Positions 6,953-14,719 of a stretch of 20,302 bases of DNA are shown piece after piece. The stretch is from NCBI GenBank assembly GCA_039188505.1, contig JBCCZC010000053.1, positions 1 through 20,302 of the forward strand, written 5' to 3'. The notes under the pieces are model-generated. The model had not been told where the DNA came from. It was given only the letters and a program-made list of their open reading frames with translations, and ran no database searches. The position numbers and the translations under genes were made by a program. The DNA comes from JBCCZC01 sp039188505 (GTDB taxonomy: Bacteria > Pseudomonadota > Gammaproteobacteria > Xanthomonadales > SZUA-38). Within the stretch, counting starts at the first letter, position 1. Each line of letters begins with the position of its first letter.

Positions 6953-8451
6953 GCGACATCGCGGTCCGCTCCCGGCGCTTCATCGCCCAGGGGGAAGCGG
7001 GTATGCCGCCGTCATGGCCGCGGGTGCCGCTACCGGAGGTCCCCTGCGCCGACCTGCTCTGGGGGCTGCCCGATGCCCGCGAGCTGCCCATGGGCAACGC
7101 CGTGGGGCACTGGCGGACGCTCAACCACGTTCTCGGATCGATCGGGGAGGGCGGCTCGCCAGCTGCGGCGCGCTATTCGTCGTGGGCCGAATTCGTGGGC
7201 CAGGAAGCGTCGGCCGCGCTGGACACCCCCGCGTTCTATCACTGGTGTCGTCGATTCCACGACGCGCTGGCCGCGATCGTCACCAGCGGTGCTCACGGAG
7301 TGCAGCGCGCGGCCGCGGGCGTCGACCTCGCCACGCAGCTGATGCGCTTCGCCCCCTTTGCCGTGGCCACGGCCGCTGAGCGGGGCGCCTGGCCGTTCCC
7401 GGGACCGGTGCGGCTTTCGCTTCCGCTTGTGCTGCCAGGGATGCCGTGGCGCCTATCCGGCGCCGCGACGGTGGACGTGCTCGGCATCGCCGATGACGGG
7501 CTCGCGATCGCCGCGAACGGGGCCGCCGCGACGCTCCCGCTGCAGGCCGGGGCTTCGGCTGGCCGCATCGACGTCGAATCCGTCCAGACGGCGAGTGGCC
7601 TGGGAACCGACTTCATCCTCGGCGCCGACGGACTCGCGCTTCCCGGCGAGCTCCGGTACGCGGCGGCCGTGGGCCCGTCGTCCTGGTATCGGGCGCAGAC
7701 GCCGCGGGTCGAGGCCGCCCTCGATGCCGTGGCGCGCTACGCGCCGCGGGTCGCCGAACGTTTCGCGATCTCCATCCGGCAGCTGGGCCTGAAGATGCCC
7801 GAGGCCGGCGGCTTCGATGACTTCAGCGAACCGGAATTGCCCGGGACCTTTGTGGCCAGCATCGTGCCGAACACGCTGGAGCTTGCCGATCATTTCATCC
7901 ATGAGTTCCAGCACAATCATCTGTCGTTTCTCGAGGAGAGCGGTGCGCTGCTCGATCCTGCCGCGCCGGAGAATTCGGCCCCCCGCTACTACTCGCCGTG
8001 GCGCGGCCGGCCACGCGGACTCTACGGCATCTTCCACGGCGTCTTCGTCTTCATCGCGGTCAGCCGCTTCTGGCTCGCCGTCGCCCGATCGGAAGAGACG
8101 AGGGGGGCGACGCTGGCCTATGCGCGTGATCGCGTCGCGCGCTTTCCCCGCCAGTTCCAGCTGGCCCTCGCGGTCCTGCGGGGCCACGCGACGCCGACGG
8201 CCCTGGGACAGCGGCTCCTGGCCGAGCTTGGCCGCAGCGCGGACGCGGTCGGCCGCGAGCTGCGCGAGGAAGGGCTTGATCGTGACACCCCCGCCTTCAC
8301 CCTGGACGCGGCCGGTCGACCGGTCCCGGTGACCGAAGGCGGGCAGGCGAGAACCGTCCTGGAGGGGCTACGCGCGCACCACGCGGGCCATGCCGCGAAA
8401 GCGACCTGTCCAGAAGCCGAAACGATCCTTGCCCTGGATGGTCCGACGTGA
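6949..8451 (+). CDS. HExxH-motif protein, putative aKG-HExxH-type peptide beta-hydroxylase
   Basis: The product is 500 aa. ATG 6949 overlaps the upstream TGA in an ATGA junction. The key region is LADHFIHEFQHNHLSFLEE, with HEFQH at residues 318-322. It is followed by YYSPWRGRPRGLYGIFHGVFVF, with His363 a candidate third metal ligand. An HExxH followed by a WR..PRG...HG segment is characteristic of the HEXXH-motif putative peptide-modification family, now described as 2-oxoglutarate-dependent peptide beta-hydroxylases. No signal peptide or membrane segment is seen, so it is probably cytosolic. The N-terminal 300 residues are Ala/Gly-rich and carry no domain I recognise. A zinc metalloprotease is the main alternative from the motif alone. 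Its operon of ATP-grasp and flavin enzymes favours a modification enzyme. Confidence 0.68.
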   Translation: MSDIAVRSRRFIAQGEAGMPPSWPRVPLPEVPCADLLWGLPDARELPMGNAVGHWRTLNHVLGSIGEGGSPAAARYSSWAEFVGQEASAALDTPAFYHWCRRFHDALAAIVTSGAHGVQRAAAGVDLATQLMRFAPFAVATAAERGAWPFPGPVRLSLPLVLPGMPWRLSGAATVDVLGIADDGLAIAANGAAATLPLQAGASAGRIDVESVQTASGLGTDFILGADGLALPGELRYAAAVGPSSWYRAQTPRVEAALDAVARYAPRVAERFAISIRQLGLKMPEAGGFDDFSEPELPGTFVASIVPNTLELADHFIHEFQHNHLSFLEESGALLDPAAPENSAPRYYSPWRGRPRGLYGIFHGVFVFIAVSRFWLAVARSEETRGATLAYARDRVARFPRQFQLALAVLRGHATPTALGQRLLAELGRSADAVGRELREEGLDRDTPAFTLDAAGRPVPVTEGGQARTVLEGLRAHHAGHAAKATCPEAETILALDGPT

Positions 8452-9320
8452 TCAATTTCCTGGTTACCCACAACCATCGCTACACGATGGACGTGTTTCT
8501 GCCGGCGATCGATCCCGGGGTGGCCGCGGAGATCCGGGTGATTCCCTATGACGCCCTGCGTCGCGCCGCGCCACCACCCGGCCAATATCTGTTCGCGGAT
8601 CTCGAGCGGCTGGGCGCGCGTGGGCTCCAGCGCGCAACCCGGATCGCCTGGCGGGCCCGGCAGCGGTTCGGCGGGGCGCCCGTCAACGATCCCGAGCGCT
8701 CCCTACGGCGTTTCGAGCTCCTCCGGAAACTCTGGAATGACGGCCGCAACCGCTTCAACGCATATCGTCCGGCCGATGGCGAGTCGCCCGGGCGCTACCC
8801 GGTCTTCGTCCGCCACGAGAAGCACCACGATGGTGCCTTGACCGGCCTGCTGGCGGATCGCGACGCGCTGGACGTGGCCCTGGCTGACCTGCAGCGGTCC
8901 GGGCATTCGCTCGGCGGACTGCTTGTGGTCGAGTACCTGGATGCGTCCGACGAGGCCGGGGTCTTCTGGAAATACGGTGCGTTTCGCATCGGCGAAGCGA
9001 TCATACCGCGGCACGTGTTTCGGGGGCGCTCATGGGTCCTGAAGGATCCCGACCTCCGTGACGACGCCACGGCCGCAGCCGAGGAAGCATTCCTCGAGCA
9101 AAATCCCCACGAAGCACGCCTGCGTGAGATCTTCGACCTGGCGTGCATCCAGTACGGCAGGATCGACTATGCGGTGGTCGACGGGACCATCCAGGTGTGG
9201 GAGATCAACACCAACCCGGTGCTGGTCAAGCTGAATCCCAATCCGACGAGGAGTCGGAATCGAGCGCTGTTCCTCGCGCGTGCCGAGGCCGCGTTTCGCG
9301 ACCTGCTGAACGCCCAATGA
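8448..9320 (+). CDS. Small ATP-grasp-like protein, last gene of the cassette
   Basis: The product is 290 aa. GTG 8448 overlaps the previous TGA in a GTGA junction, which fixes the start. It starts MINFLVTHNHRYT and then has an N-terminal lobe with NDPERSLRRFELLRKLWNDG, as in RimK-like or sugar/peptide ligase ATP-grasp proteins. Next come YPVFVRHEKHHDGALT (candidate nucleotide-binding strand) and LLVVEYLDA. The end is clear: YGRIDYAVVDGTIQVWEINTNP, with Glu252 and Asn254 as likely Mg2+ ligands. It is much shorter than, and dissimilar from, the ATP-grasp protein at 4893-6293, so the two probably do different steps rather than being recent duplicates. Expected role: an ATP-dependent ligase in the cytosol. 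The substrate is unknown. Confidence 0.7.
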   Translation: MINFLVTHNHRYTMDVFLPAIDPGVAAEIRVIPYDALRRAAPPPGQYLFADLERLGARGLQRATRIAWRARQRFGGAPVNDPERSLRRFELLRKLWNDGRNRFNAYRPADGESPGRYPVFVRHEKHHDGALTGLLADRDALDVALADLQRSGHSLGGLLVVEYLDASDEAGVFWKYGAFRIGEAIIPRHVFRGRSWVLKDPDLRDDATAAAEEAFLEQNPHEARLREIFDLACIQYGRIDYAVVDGTIQVWEINTNPVLVKLNPNPTRSRNRALFLARAEAAFRDLLNAQ

Positions 9321-9321
9321 A

Positions 9322-9348
9322 AAACGCCGGGCGAACTGCCCGGCGTTT
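9322..9348. terminator. Bidirectional rho-independent terminator
   Basis: A perfect 11-bp stem, AAACGCCGGGC (9322-9332) and GCCCGGCGTTT (9338-9348), encloses a 5-base loop. It begins 2 bases after the stop of the last cassette gene and lies 25 bases before the minus-strand tldE-like stop at 9373. The minus strand has a run of five T after the stem; the plus strand has three. It probably ends both convergent operons, more strongly on the minus strand. Confidence 0.85.
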
Positions 9349-9372
9349 GCCGTGAAGCGAGACGGTCGGGAC

Positions 9373-10689
9373 TCAGACGGCGTCCGACAGGCTCGTGAAG
9401 GTGAAGTCCCGCAGGATCATCGGCGGAATCATGTTGCCGTTGATGCGCTGCGGTTTGCCCAGGGCCTCGATGTTGTTGAGCATGATTACCGGGCTCTCGT
9501 TGAACCGCAGGTTCTTCACCGGGTATTTCAGCTGCCCGTTCTCGACGTAGAACGTGCCGTCCCGGGTCAGTCCCGTGTAGAGCTGGGTCTGCGGGTCGAC
9601 CGTCCGGATGTACCAGGTCCGCGTGACCAGGATGCCGCGCCGCACATCCTTGATCATGTCCTCGAGGGATGCTTCGCCCCCTTCCATCACGATGCTGCCC
9701 GGGTTCGGAATGGCCTCGTGCTCGTTCTGCTCGGCCCAGTAGCGGGAGCAGCCGACCACCTTCACCACGCCCTTGTCGATCCAGACGCGTTTCTTCTGCG
9801 CCTGGCCATCGCCGGCCCAGGGGGCGAAGGGAACATCCGGGTCCTGCGGGTCTGCGTAGACCGTCACGCGCTCGTCGAAGACCTTCTCACCGATCTTGTT
9901 CGCACCTTCGCCCGAGGACAGGAAGCTCCGGCCCTCGTCGATGAGGCGGCGATCGAAGGCGCCGGCCATGTTGCCGATCAGCGTGACCGTGGCGGCAGGC
10001 TCCATGATGACCGTGTACTTGCCGGGCTCGATGGCGCGGGGCTCACGGGACATCAGCGCTTTCTCGATCGCAATCTGGGATGCCTGGCCGGTGTCGAGCT
10101 TGCTCACGTCGTTGAAGTCGCGCCGTGCCCAGCCGGAACCCGTGCCGTCACCCGTCCGGATCGTGGTCGAGAAGTTGACGTCGGTCGAGGTGTTGTAGGC
10201 GAACAGACCCTTCGAGTTCGCCATGGCCTGGAAGCCATGCGAGTCGTTGATGAAGCCCGCGGCGGTCAGGTCCTTCTCGCGGCTCGGCACGATGCTGTTG
10301 GCCGCAGCCTCAGCCCGGTACTCCGGCGAGATGTCCGCCGTCGCCTGTACGTACTGCCGGCTCTCGACGTATTCCTGCTGGCTGAGGACCGGCATATGCT
10401 CCGGATTCTCCGGTGCCAGCTGGGCCAGCTGCTCGGCCGCCCGCACGGCGCGCTCGATCGAGGCGTCGTCGAACTGGTTCAAGGTGGTCGTCCCCTGTTT
10501 CTTGCCGAAGGAGGACTGTACGACCATGGTGAGGTCGCGGGTCGCGCCGCTGGTGGTGACCGTATTCAGCGCGTACCGGACGTTGCCGGTGGTCGTGCCG
10601 TTGAGGTTGATCTCGCACTCGTCGGCCTTGGAGTACGCGAGGGCCTTCTGCATCAGCGCCTTCGCGTCGTCTTTGCTCATGATGCTCAT
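9373..10689 (-). CDS. TldE/PmbA-like subunit of a TldD/TldE metalloprotease
   Basis: The product is 438 aa. ATG 10689 (MSIMSKDDAKALMQKAL) is preceded by AGGGAG with a 9-base spacer; the open frame upstream overlaps tldD and is a shadow. Family features include the N-terminal domain (VRYALNTVTTSGA), RAIEPGKYTVIMEPAATVTLIGNMAGAF where TldD proteins carry the HExxH, and the C-terminal domain with SIVMEGGEASLEDMIKDVRRGILVTRTWYI. HExxH is absent, as expected of the non-catalytic TldE subunit. There is no signal peptide. Known TldD/TldE heterodimers degrade unfolded or leader peptides and help mature microcin B17 and other modified peptides. It lies 19 bp downstream of the tldD-like gene and is probably co-transcribed with it. 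Confidence 0.88.
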   Translation of the reverse strand: MSIMSKDDAKALMQKALAYSKADECEINLNGTTTGNVRYALNTVTTSGATRDLTMVVQSSFGKKQGTTTLNQFDDASIERAVRAAEQLAQLAPENPEHMPVLSQQEYVESRQYVQATADISPEYRAEAAANSIVPSREKDLTAAGFINDSHGFQAMANSKGLFAYNTSTDVNFSTTIRTGDGTGSGWARRDFNDVSKLDTGQASQIAIEKALMSREPRAIEPGKYTVIMEPAATVTLIGNMAGAFDRRLIDEGRSFLSSGEGANKIGEKVFDERVTVYADPQDPDVPFAPWAGDGQAQKKRVWIDKGVVKVVGCSRYWAEQNEHEAIPNPGSIVMEGGEASLEDMIKDVRRGILVTRTWYIRTVDPQTQLYTGLTRDGTFYVENGQLKYPVKNLRFNESPVIMLNNIEALGKPQRINGNMIPPMILRDFTFTSLSDAV

Positions 10690-10708
10690 GGTTTTCTTCT
10701 CCCTGGCC

Positions 10709-12343
10709 TCAGATCTTGCGGCTCGAGTTGATGACGTTGATGCCGTTGAAGCGCGTGGTCGCGCTGCCGTGCGAAACCGCGCTGACCTGGCTGGGTTCGC
10801 CCTTGCCGTCGAAGAACGACCCGCCGAGGCGGTAGTCGCTCTCATCGCAGATCGCGGCGCAGGAATTCCAGAACTCCTGGGTCGTCGATTGGTAGGTCAC
10901 GTCCTCCAGCATGCCGGTGATCTCGCCGTTCTCGATCTCATAGAACATCTGTCCGCCGAACTGGAAGTTGTACCGCTGCTGGTCGATCGAGAAGCTACCA
11001 CTGCCGACGATGTAGACGCCCTTCTCGACGTCCTTGATCATGTCGGCCGGGGTGAGCTTCTGCTTGCCGGCCTCGAGCGAGACGTTGGGCATCCGCTGGA
11101 ACTGCACCGTGTCCCAGCCATCCGCATAGCAGCAGCCGTGGGACTCGTTCTGGCCGATGACCTGGACCTGGTCGCGGATGGCCTGGTAGTTGACCAGGAC
11201 GCCGTCACGCACGAGGTCCCACTGCTTCGTGGCCACACCCTCGTCATCGTAGGCGACGTAACCCAGCGAACCCGCCTGCGTCTTGTCAGCGAAGAGATTG
11301 ACGATCTCCGAGCCGTACTGGAAATCGCCGCTCTGCAGCTTGTCGAGCGTAGCGAAGCTGGTGCCGGCGAAGTTGGCCTCGTACCCGAGCACGCGGTCGA
11401 GCTCGAGCGGATGACCGACGGACTCGTGGATCGTCAGCCACATGTGCGAGGGCTCGAGCACCAGGTCGTACTTGCCCGGTTCCACGGACTTGGCCGTCAG
11501 CTTCTCGCGCGCGTCCTTCGCCGCATTCCGGGCGTCCTCGACCATGTCATAGGACTTGTCATAGACGGTGGCGAGGCCGTCGCCGATGGAGATCTTGTCC
11601 TCCGGCTTGCCGTCGAGATACTCCCAGCCGCGTCCGACCGGCGAACCGAGGCTGTTCCGGGTCTTGAACTTGCCGGTGCTGCGGTCGACGACCGTGGCGA
11701 AGAACGGCGCCCAGAGGCGATGCACGTCCTGATCGATGTAGGAGCCGTCGGTCGAAGCGAAGTACTTCTGTTCGTTGACCAGGAAGAAGATCGAGTTGAT
11801 GAAGCTCGCGCCGGCCTCCATGGCGGCTGCGTTGACCTCCATCAGCATCTCGACCTTGTCCTTGATCGGCACCTCGAACGGGTTCTTCTCGATCGGGGTG
11901 CGCCAGCTCACCTCGCCGACGCCCTTGACCGGAGCAAGCTCGACGGGCTTGTCCTGATACTTCGAGTTGGCCTTGGCGATGGCCACGGCGGTCGCTGCGG
12001 CCTGCGTCATGTCATCGGGGCCGAGCGCGGAGGTCGCCGCGAAGCCCCAGGTGCCGTTCGCGATGACCCGTACGCCGACGCCGAGCGATTCGGTGTTGAC
12101 GATGTTCTGGACCTTGTTCTCGCGGGTGACGACGAACTGATTCAGATAGCGGCCCACCCGCACGTCGGCGTAGGTGGCGCCGGCGGCTTTCGCGGCGTTG
12201 AGTCCGGCGTCAGCGAGGTTCTTCTTGAAGCCGAGCTCGAGGGGAAGCTGAAGTTCGGCGGCGTGGACCTGGCGGCCCATCACCGGCAGCATGAGCGTAC
12301 CCATGCCGATTCCGGTGACTTTCAGGAAATCACGGCGTTCCAT
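10709..12343 (-). CDS. Tat-exported TldD-like zinc metalloprotease
   Basis: The product is 544 aa. It starts with a twin-arginine signal, MERRDFLKVTGIGMGTLMLP, and a likely cleavage site near VHA-AE, so the mature enzyme should be periplasmic. The TldD zinc motif HESVGHPLELDR is present (His306, Glu307, His311). N-terminal family features (ADVRVGRYLNQFVVTRENKVQNI, ESLGVGVRV) and the C-terminal SFSIDQQRYNFQFGGQMFYEIENGEITG are also present. The Cys that supplies the third zinc ligand in E. coli TldD (in a CGKEGQ segment) aligns by eye with Asp512 in FFDGKGEPSQ; Cys residues occur nearby in SCAAICDES. It is first in a two-gene minus-strand operon with the TldE-like gene. Its ribosome-binding site is weak (AAGA). 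Confidence 0.9.
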   Translation of the reverse strand: MERRDFLKVTGIGMGTLMLPVMGRQVHAAELQLPLELGFKKNLADAGLNAAKAAGATYADVRVGRYLNQFVVTRENKVQNIVNTESLGVGVRVIANGTWGFAATSALGPDDMTQAAATAVAIAKANSKYQDKPVELAPVKGVGEVSWRTPIEKNPFEVPIKDKVEMLMEVNAAAMEAGASFINSIFFLVNEQKYFASTDGSYIDQDVHRLWAPFFATVVDRSTGKFKTRNSLGSPVGRGWEYLDGKPEDKISIGDGLATVYDKSYDMVEDARNAAKDAREKLTAKSVEPGKYDLVLEPSHMWLTIHESVGHPLELDRVLGYEANFAGTSFATLDKLQSGDFQYGSEIVNLFADKTQAGSLGYVAYDDEGVATKQWDLVRDGVLVNYQAIRDQVQVIGQNESHGCCYADGWDTVQFQRMPNVSLEAGKQKLTPADMIKDVEKGVYIVGSGSFSIDQQRYNFQFGGQMFYEIENGEITGMLEDVTYQSTTQEFWNSCAAICDESDYRLGGSFFDGKGEPSQVSAVSHGSATTRFNGINVINSSRKI

Positions 12344-12448
12344 AGTTCTTATGTGCCCCGTACGGATGGAGGATCGGGATCATCGCTGCTGACCCGGGGG
12401 CGGGGGAGTGCCGATCGTTGGGCGCTTCCCCTTGTCGGGACAACGATG
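12344..12448. other. 105-bp gap between the HD-GYP gene and the tldD-like gene
   Basis: This gap should carry the promoter of the minus-strand tldD/tldE pair. It contains an inverted repeat ATCGTTG (12414-12420) / CAACGAT (12441-12447) with a 20-base spacer and a smaller nested TTGTC/GACAA. There is no T-run after it, so it is not a convincing terminator. No clear promoter hexamers are visible. Confidence 0.35.
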
Positions 12449-13969
12449 TCAGGCGTTTATAACGTCGCCTTCGTCAGGAAACTGTTCACGGAGGGACATG
12501 GCGCCGTCCCAATGCTGGAAGAGAATATCCACGAGCTTCGGCTCGAATTTCACGCCGCGCTGTTCGATGAAGAACGCTCTGATCTCGTCAGGCGGCCAGG
12601 GATCCTTGTAGCACCGCTGGCTGCCGAGCGCGTCGAACACGTCGGCGATCGCGACGATGCGACCGGCGAGGCTGATCTGGTCGCCCTGGAGTCCGCGAGG
12701 ATAGCCGCTGCCGTCCCAGTTTTCGTGGTGGTCCCGGCAGAGGGTGGCGCCCATCCGGATGATCGGACGGTTCGACTTGCACAGGATCGTGTGACCGATC
12801 TCGGCATGCGTCTCCATGATGCGGCGCTCCTCGGCGTCGTGCCGACCCGGCTTGTTCAGAATTGCATCGGGAATGCCGATCTTGCCGAGGTCGTGGAGCG
12901 GCGAGGCCATCTCGAGCATGCCCGCTTCGGTTTCGCTCATGCCGTAGTGAATGCCCAGCATGTAGGCGAGCTTCGCCACGCGCCTGACGTGGTTGCCCGT
13001 CTCGAGCGAGCGGGATTCGATGGCCTCCGCGAGGATGTGCACGATCTCCTTCTGGGAGTCGCGCAGTTCCGTGTTGAGGCGGACGTTCTCGAGAGCGATG
13101 GAGACGTTGGTGCAGAACAGCTCGACCAGCTGCTGCTCCCAGTCGGAGAGTTCGTAGGTCTGGCCGATGAACAGGAGGCTTTCCTTCTCACCGGTGTCGG
13201 TGAAATGGAGCACGCAGTGGTTGTCCCGGTAGATCGTCTCCTTCCGGCGATGGCTCTCGGAGAGCATCGCGGTCATCTCCTGGGGCAGCGGTTCGCTGTT
13301 CGCCGCCGGCAGGTACCGGGCGAAGTCGCCGGTCGCGGCACCGACATCGAAGCTGATATCGCCGTTGTGGCCGTTCACCGGTCGGGCGTAGAGGACGCCG
13401 TTGTCCATGCGCAGGAGCGAGGCCACCTGCTCGAGGACAGCCGAGGCGAAATCCCGGGAATTCTCATGTCCGAAGATGAACGCCGTCGACTCGATCACCT
13501 TTTCGAGACCGCGCTTGTTGCGCTCGATGATCATGATGTCGCGGTAGGAGCGCAGGGCGGAATAGACGGTCGTGAAGAGCTTCTGGGCCGTCAGCTCGGT
13601 CTTTTCCTTGTAGCCATTGATGTCGTAGCGGACGATGACCTCCTCTTCCGGTGCCTGGCCCGGCTGGCCCGTGCGGAGGATGATGCGGACGCGGTTGTTG
13701 CCGATCTCGTTGCGGATGCGATCGACAAGGTCGAGTCCGGCCCGGTCCGACTCCATGACGACGTCGAGGAGGACAAGCGCGATATCGGCTTCCTGCTGGA
13801 AGAAATCGATCGCTTCGGTGGCGGAGTGGGCGTGCAGGAACTGGAGCGGTTTCCCTTCGAAGACGAAGTCGCCCAGTACCATCTCGGTGACGGTGTGAAC
13901 GGACACCTCGTCATCGACGATGAGAATCTTCCAAGCCAGCTCTTCCGGCTGGCCGCTGAGATCGATCAC
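12449..13969 (-). CDS. Response regulator with REC, DUF3369-like and HD-GYP domains
   Basis: The product is about 506 aa from GTG 13969, which has AAGG 8 bases upstream. The open frame extends to a TTG at 14038, but those residues are not family-like. An N-terminal receiver has ILIVDDE (Asp19, Asp20) and phosphoacceptor Asp69 in ALVLLDVVME. The middle part (NGYKEKTELTAQKLFTTVYSALRSYRDI, then a GAF-like section) matches the DUF3369 region found between REC and HD-GYP. The C-terminal HD-GYP phosphodiesterase has ASPLHDLGKIGIPD (His359, Asp360) and HHENWDGSGYPRG (Gly422-Tyr-Pro). HD-GYP enzymes hydrolyse cyclic di-GMP, so this is probably a cytosolic two-component output protein lowering c-di-GMP. 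No cognate histidine kinase lies in the window. The gene follows the DNA repair operon on the same strand, after a 72-bp gap. Confidence 0.9.
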   Translation of the reverse strand: MIDLSGQPEELAWKILIVDDEVSVHTVTEMVLGDFVFEGKPLQFLHAHSATEAIDFFQQEADIALVLLDVVMESDRAGLDLVDRIRNEIGNNRVRIILRTGQPGQAPEEEVIVRYDINGYKEKTELTAQKLFTTVYSALRSYRDIMIIERNKRGLEKVIESTAFIFGHENSRDFASAVLEQVASLLRMDNGVLYARPVNGHNGDISFDVGAATGDFARYLPAANSEPLPQEMTAMLSESHRRKETIYRDNHCVLHFTDTGEKESLLFIGQTYELSDWEQQLVELFCTNVSIALENVRLNTELRDSQKEIVHILAEAIESRSLETGNHVRRVAKLAYMLGIHYGMSETEAGMLEMASPLHDLGKIGIPDAILNKPGRHDAEERRIMETHAEIGHTILCKSNRPIIRMGATLCRDHHENWDGSGYPRGLQGDQISLAGRIVAIADVFDALGSQRCYKDPWPPDEIRAFFIEQRGVKFEPKLVDILFQHWDGAMSLREQFPDEGDVINA

Positions 13970-14041
13970 CTGTCGCGCCTTTACAACCCCTCGACGATCC
14001 GAGCATAGCGACAAGCCGAAGCGCGCCGCAAGGCACAATTG

Positions 14042-14719
14042 TCAATCGCTGTCAGAGGTCGAACCGGCGATTCCGAGTTGCACGACGTGCTCGCCCGCGA
14101 TGACGAACGTACGGTCTTTCCGGCCCGGTCGGACGACGTGCCCGCCCGTGAACGCGCCGAAGGCCGGCAATGTTCCGATATCGGGCGTGAAGTGGAACAC
14201 GGGCAGCCGCAGCGCGGTATGCCCGCCGTCCCGTAGCTTCGTCACCGGATGGACGTGACCACAGAGGCAGGGGCCGACGGCGTCCTCGCGCTCGTGGACC
14301 AGGTCGAGCTTGCCCAGACGCAGCGCCTCGTACGCGCCCATGTCCCAGCGTTCCAGCCAGCGGGCCGTGCCCCGGTCATGGTTTCCCAGGACCACGTCCA
14401 CGGCCAGGTCCGGGTGCCCCTGCCGCCATGTCGCGACCGTGTGCGTCCAGCGGTCGTCGGCGCGCGGTCCTGCGTGCACGAGATCACCCAGGACGATCAG
14501 CCGGTCGACCTGCCGCTGGGCCAGCAGCCCGTCGATGCGCCGCAGATCGCGTTCCGTGGGGCCGTCGGGGATGGCGATGCCGTGGCGTCGGAAGACCTGA
14601 TCCTTGCCCAGATGCACGTCGGCCAGCAGCAGGCTGCGTTCGGCTTCCCACCAGATCGCCCGCTCCGGCAGCAGGGTGAGCGTCGCCTCGGCGAAGTCGA
14701 CGTCGACCGTTCGCGTCAC
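14042..14719 (-). CDS. pdeM: Ligase-associated DNA damage response phosphoesterase PdeM
   Basis: The product is 225 aa, starting at GTG 14719, which overlaps the helicase stop (GTGA). It is a calcineurin-like metallophosphoesterase with motif I LLLADVHLGK (Asp34, His36), motif II VLGDLVH (Asp79), motif III GNHD (112-115) and CGHVHP (153-158). This length and the FRRHGIAIPDG segment are typical of the PdeM clade, a manganese-dependent DNA endonuclease/phosphodiesterase. It is the last gene of the four-gene repair operon with the exonuclease, ligase and Lhr-like helicase, and should process DNA ends in the cytosol. Confidence 0.95.
   Translation of the reverse strand: MTRTVDVDFAEATLTLLPERAIWWEAERSLLLADVHLGKDQVFRRHGIAIPDGPTERDLRRIDGLLAQRQVDRLIVLGDLVHAGPRADDRWTHTVATWRQGHPDLAVDVVLGNHDRGTARWLERWDMGAYEALRLGKLDLVHEREDAVGPCLCGHVHPVTKLRDGGHTALRLPVFHFTPDIGTLPAFGAFTGGHVVRPGRKDRTFVIAGEHVVQLGIAGSTSDSD

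Noticed and set aside
9352..10731. 459-codon plus-strand ORF
   Set aside because: Antisense shadow of the tldE-like gene; no recognisable domain.
12414..12447. Inverted repeat ATCGTTG/CAACGAT as a terminator of the HD-GYP gene
   Set aside because: Stem of 7 bp with a 20-base loop and no T-run; too weak to call.
10223..14008. 1261-codon plus-strand ORF
   Set aside because: It is antisense to tldE, tldD and the HD-GYP gene, all with clear motifs on the minus strand. It is a long open frame caused by GC-rich codon bias.
13970..14038. TTG start at 14038 for the HD-GYP protein
   Set aside because: Rare start codon, no ribosome-binding site, and residues unlike the family; GTG 13969 with AAGG upstream is better.
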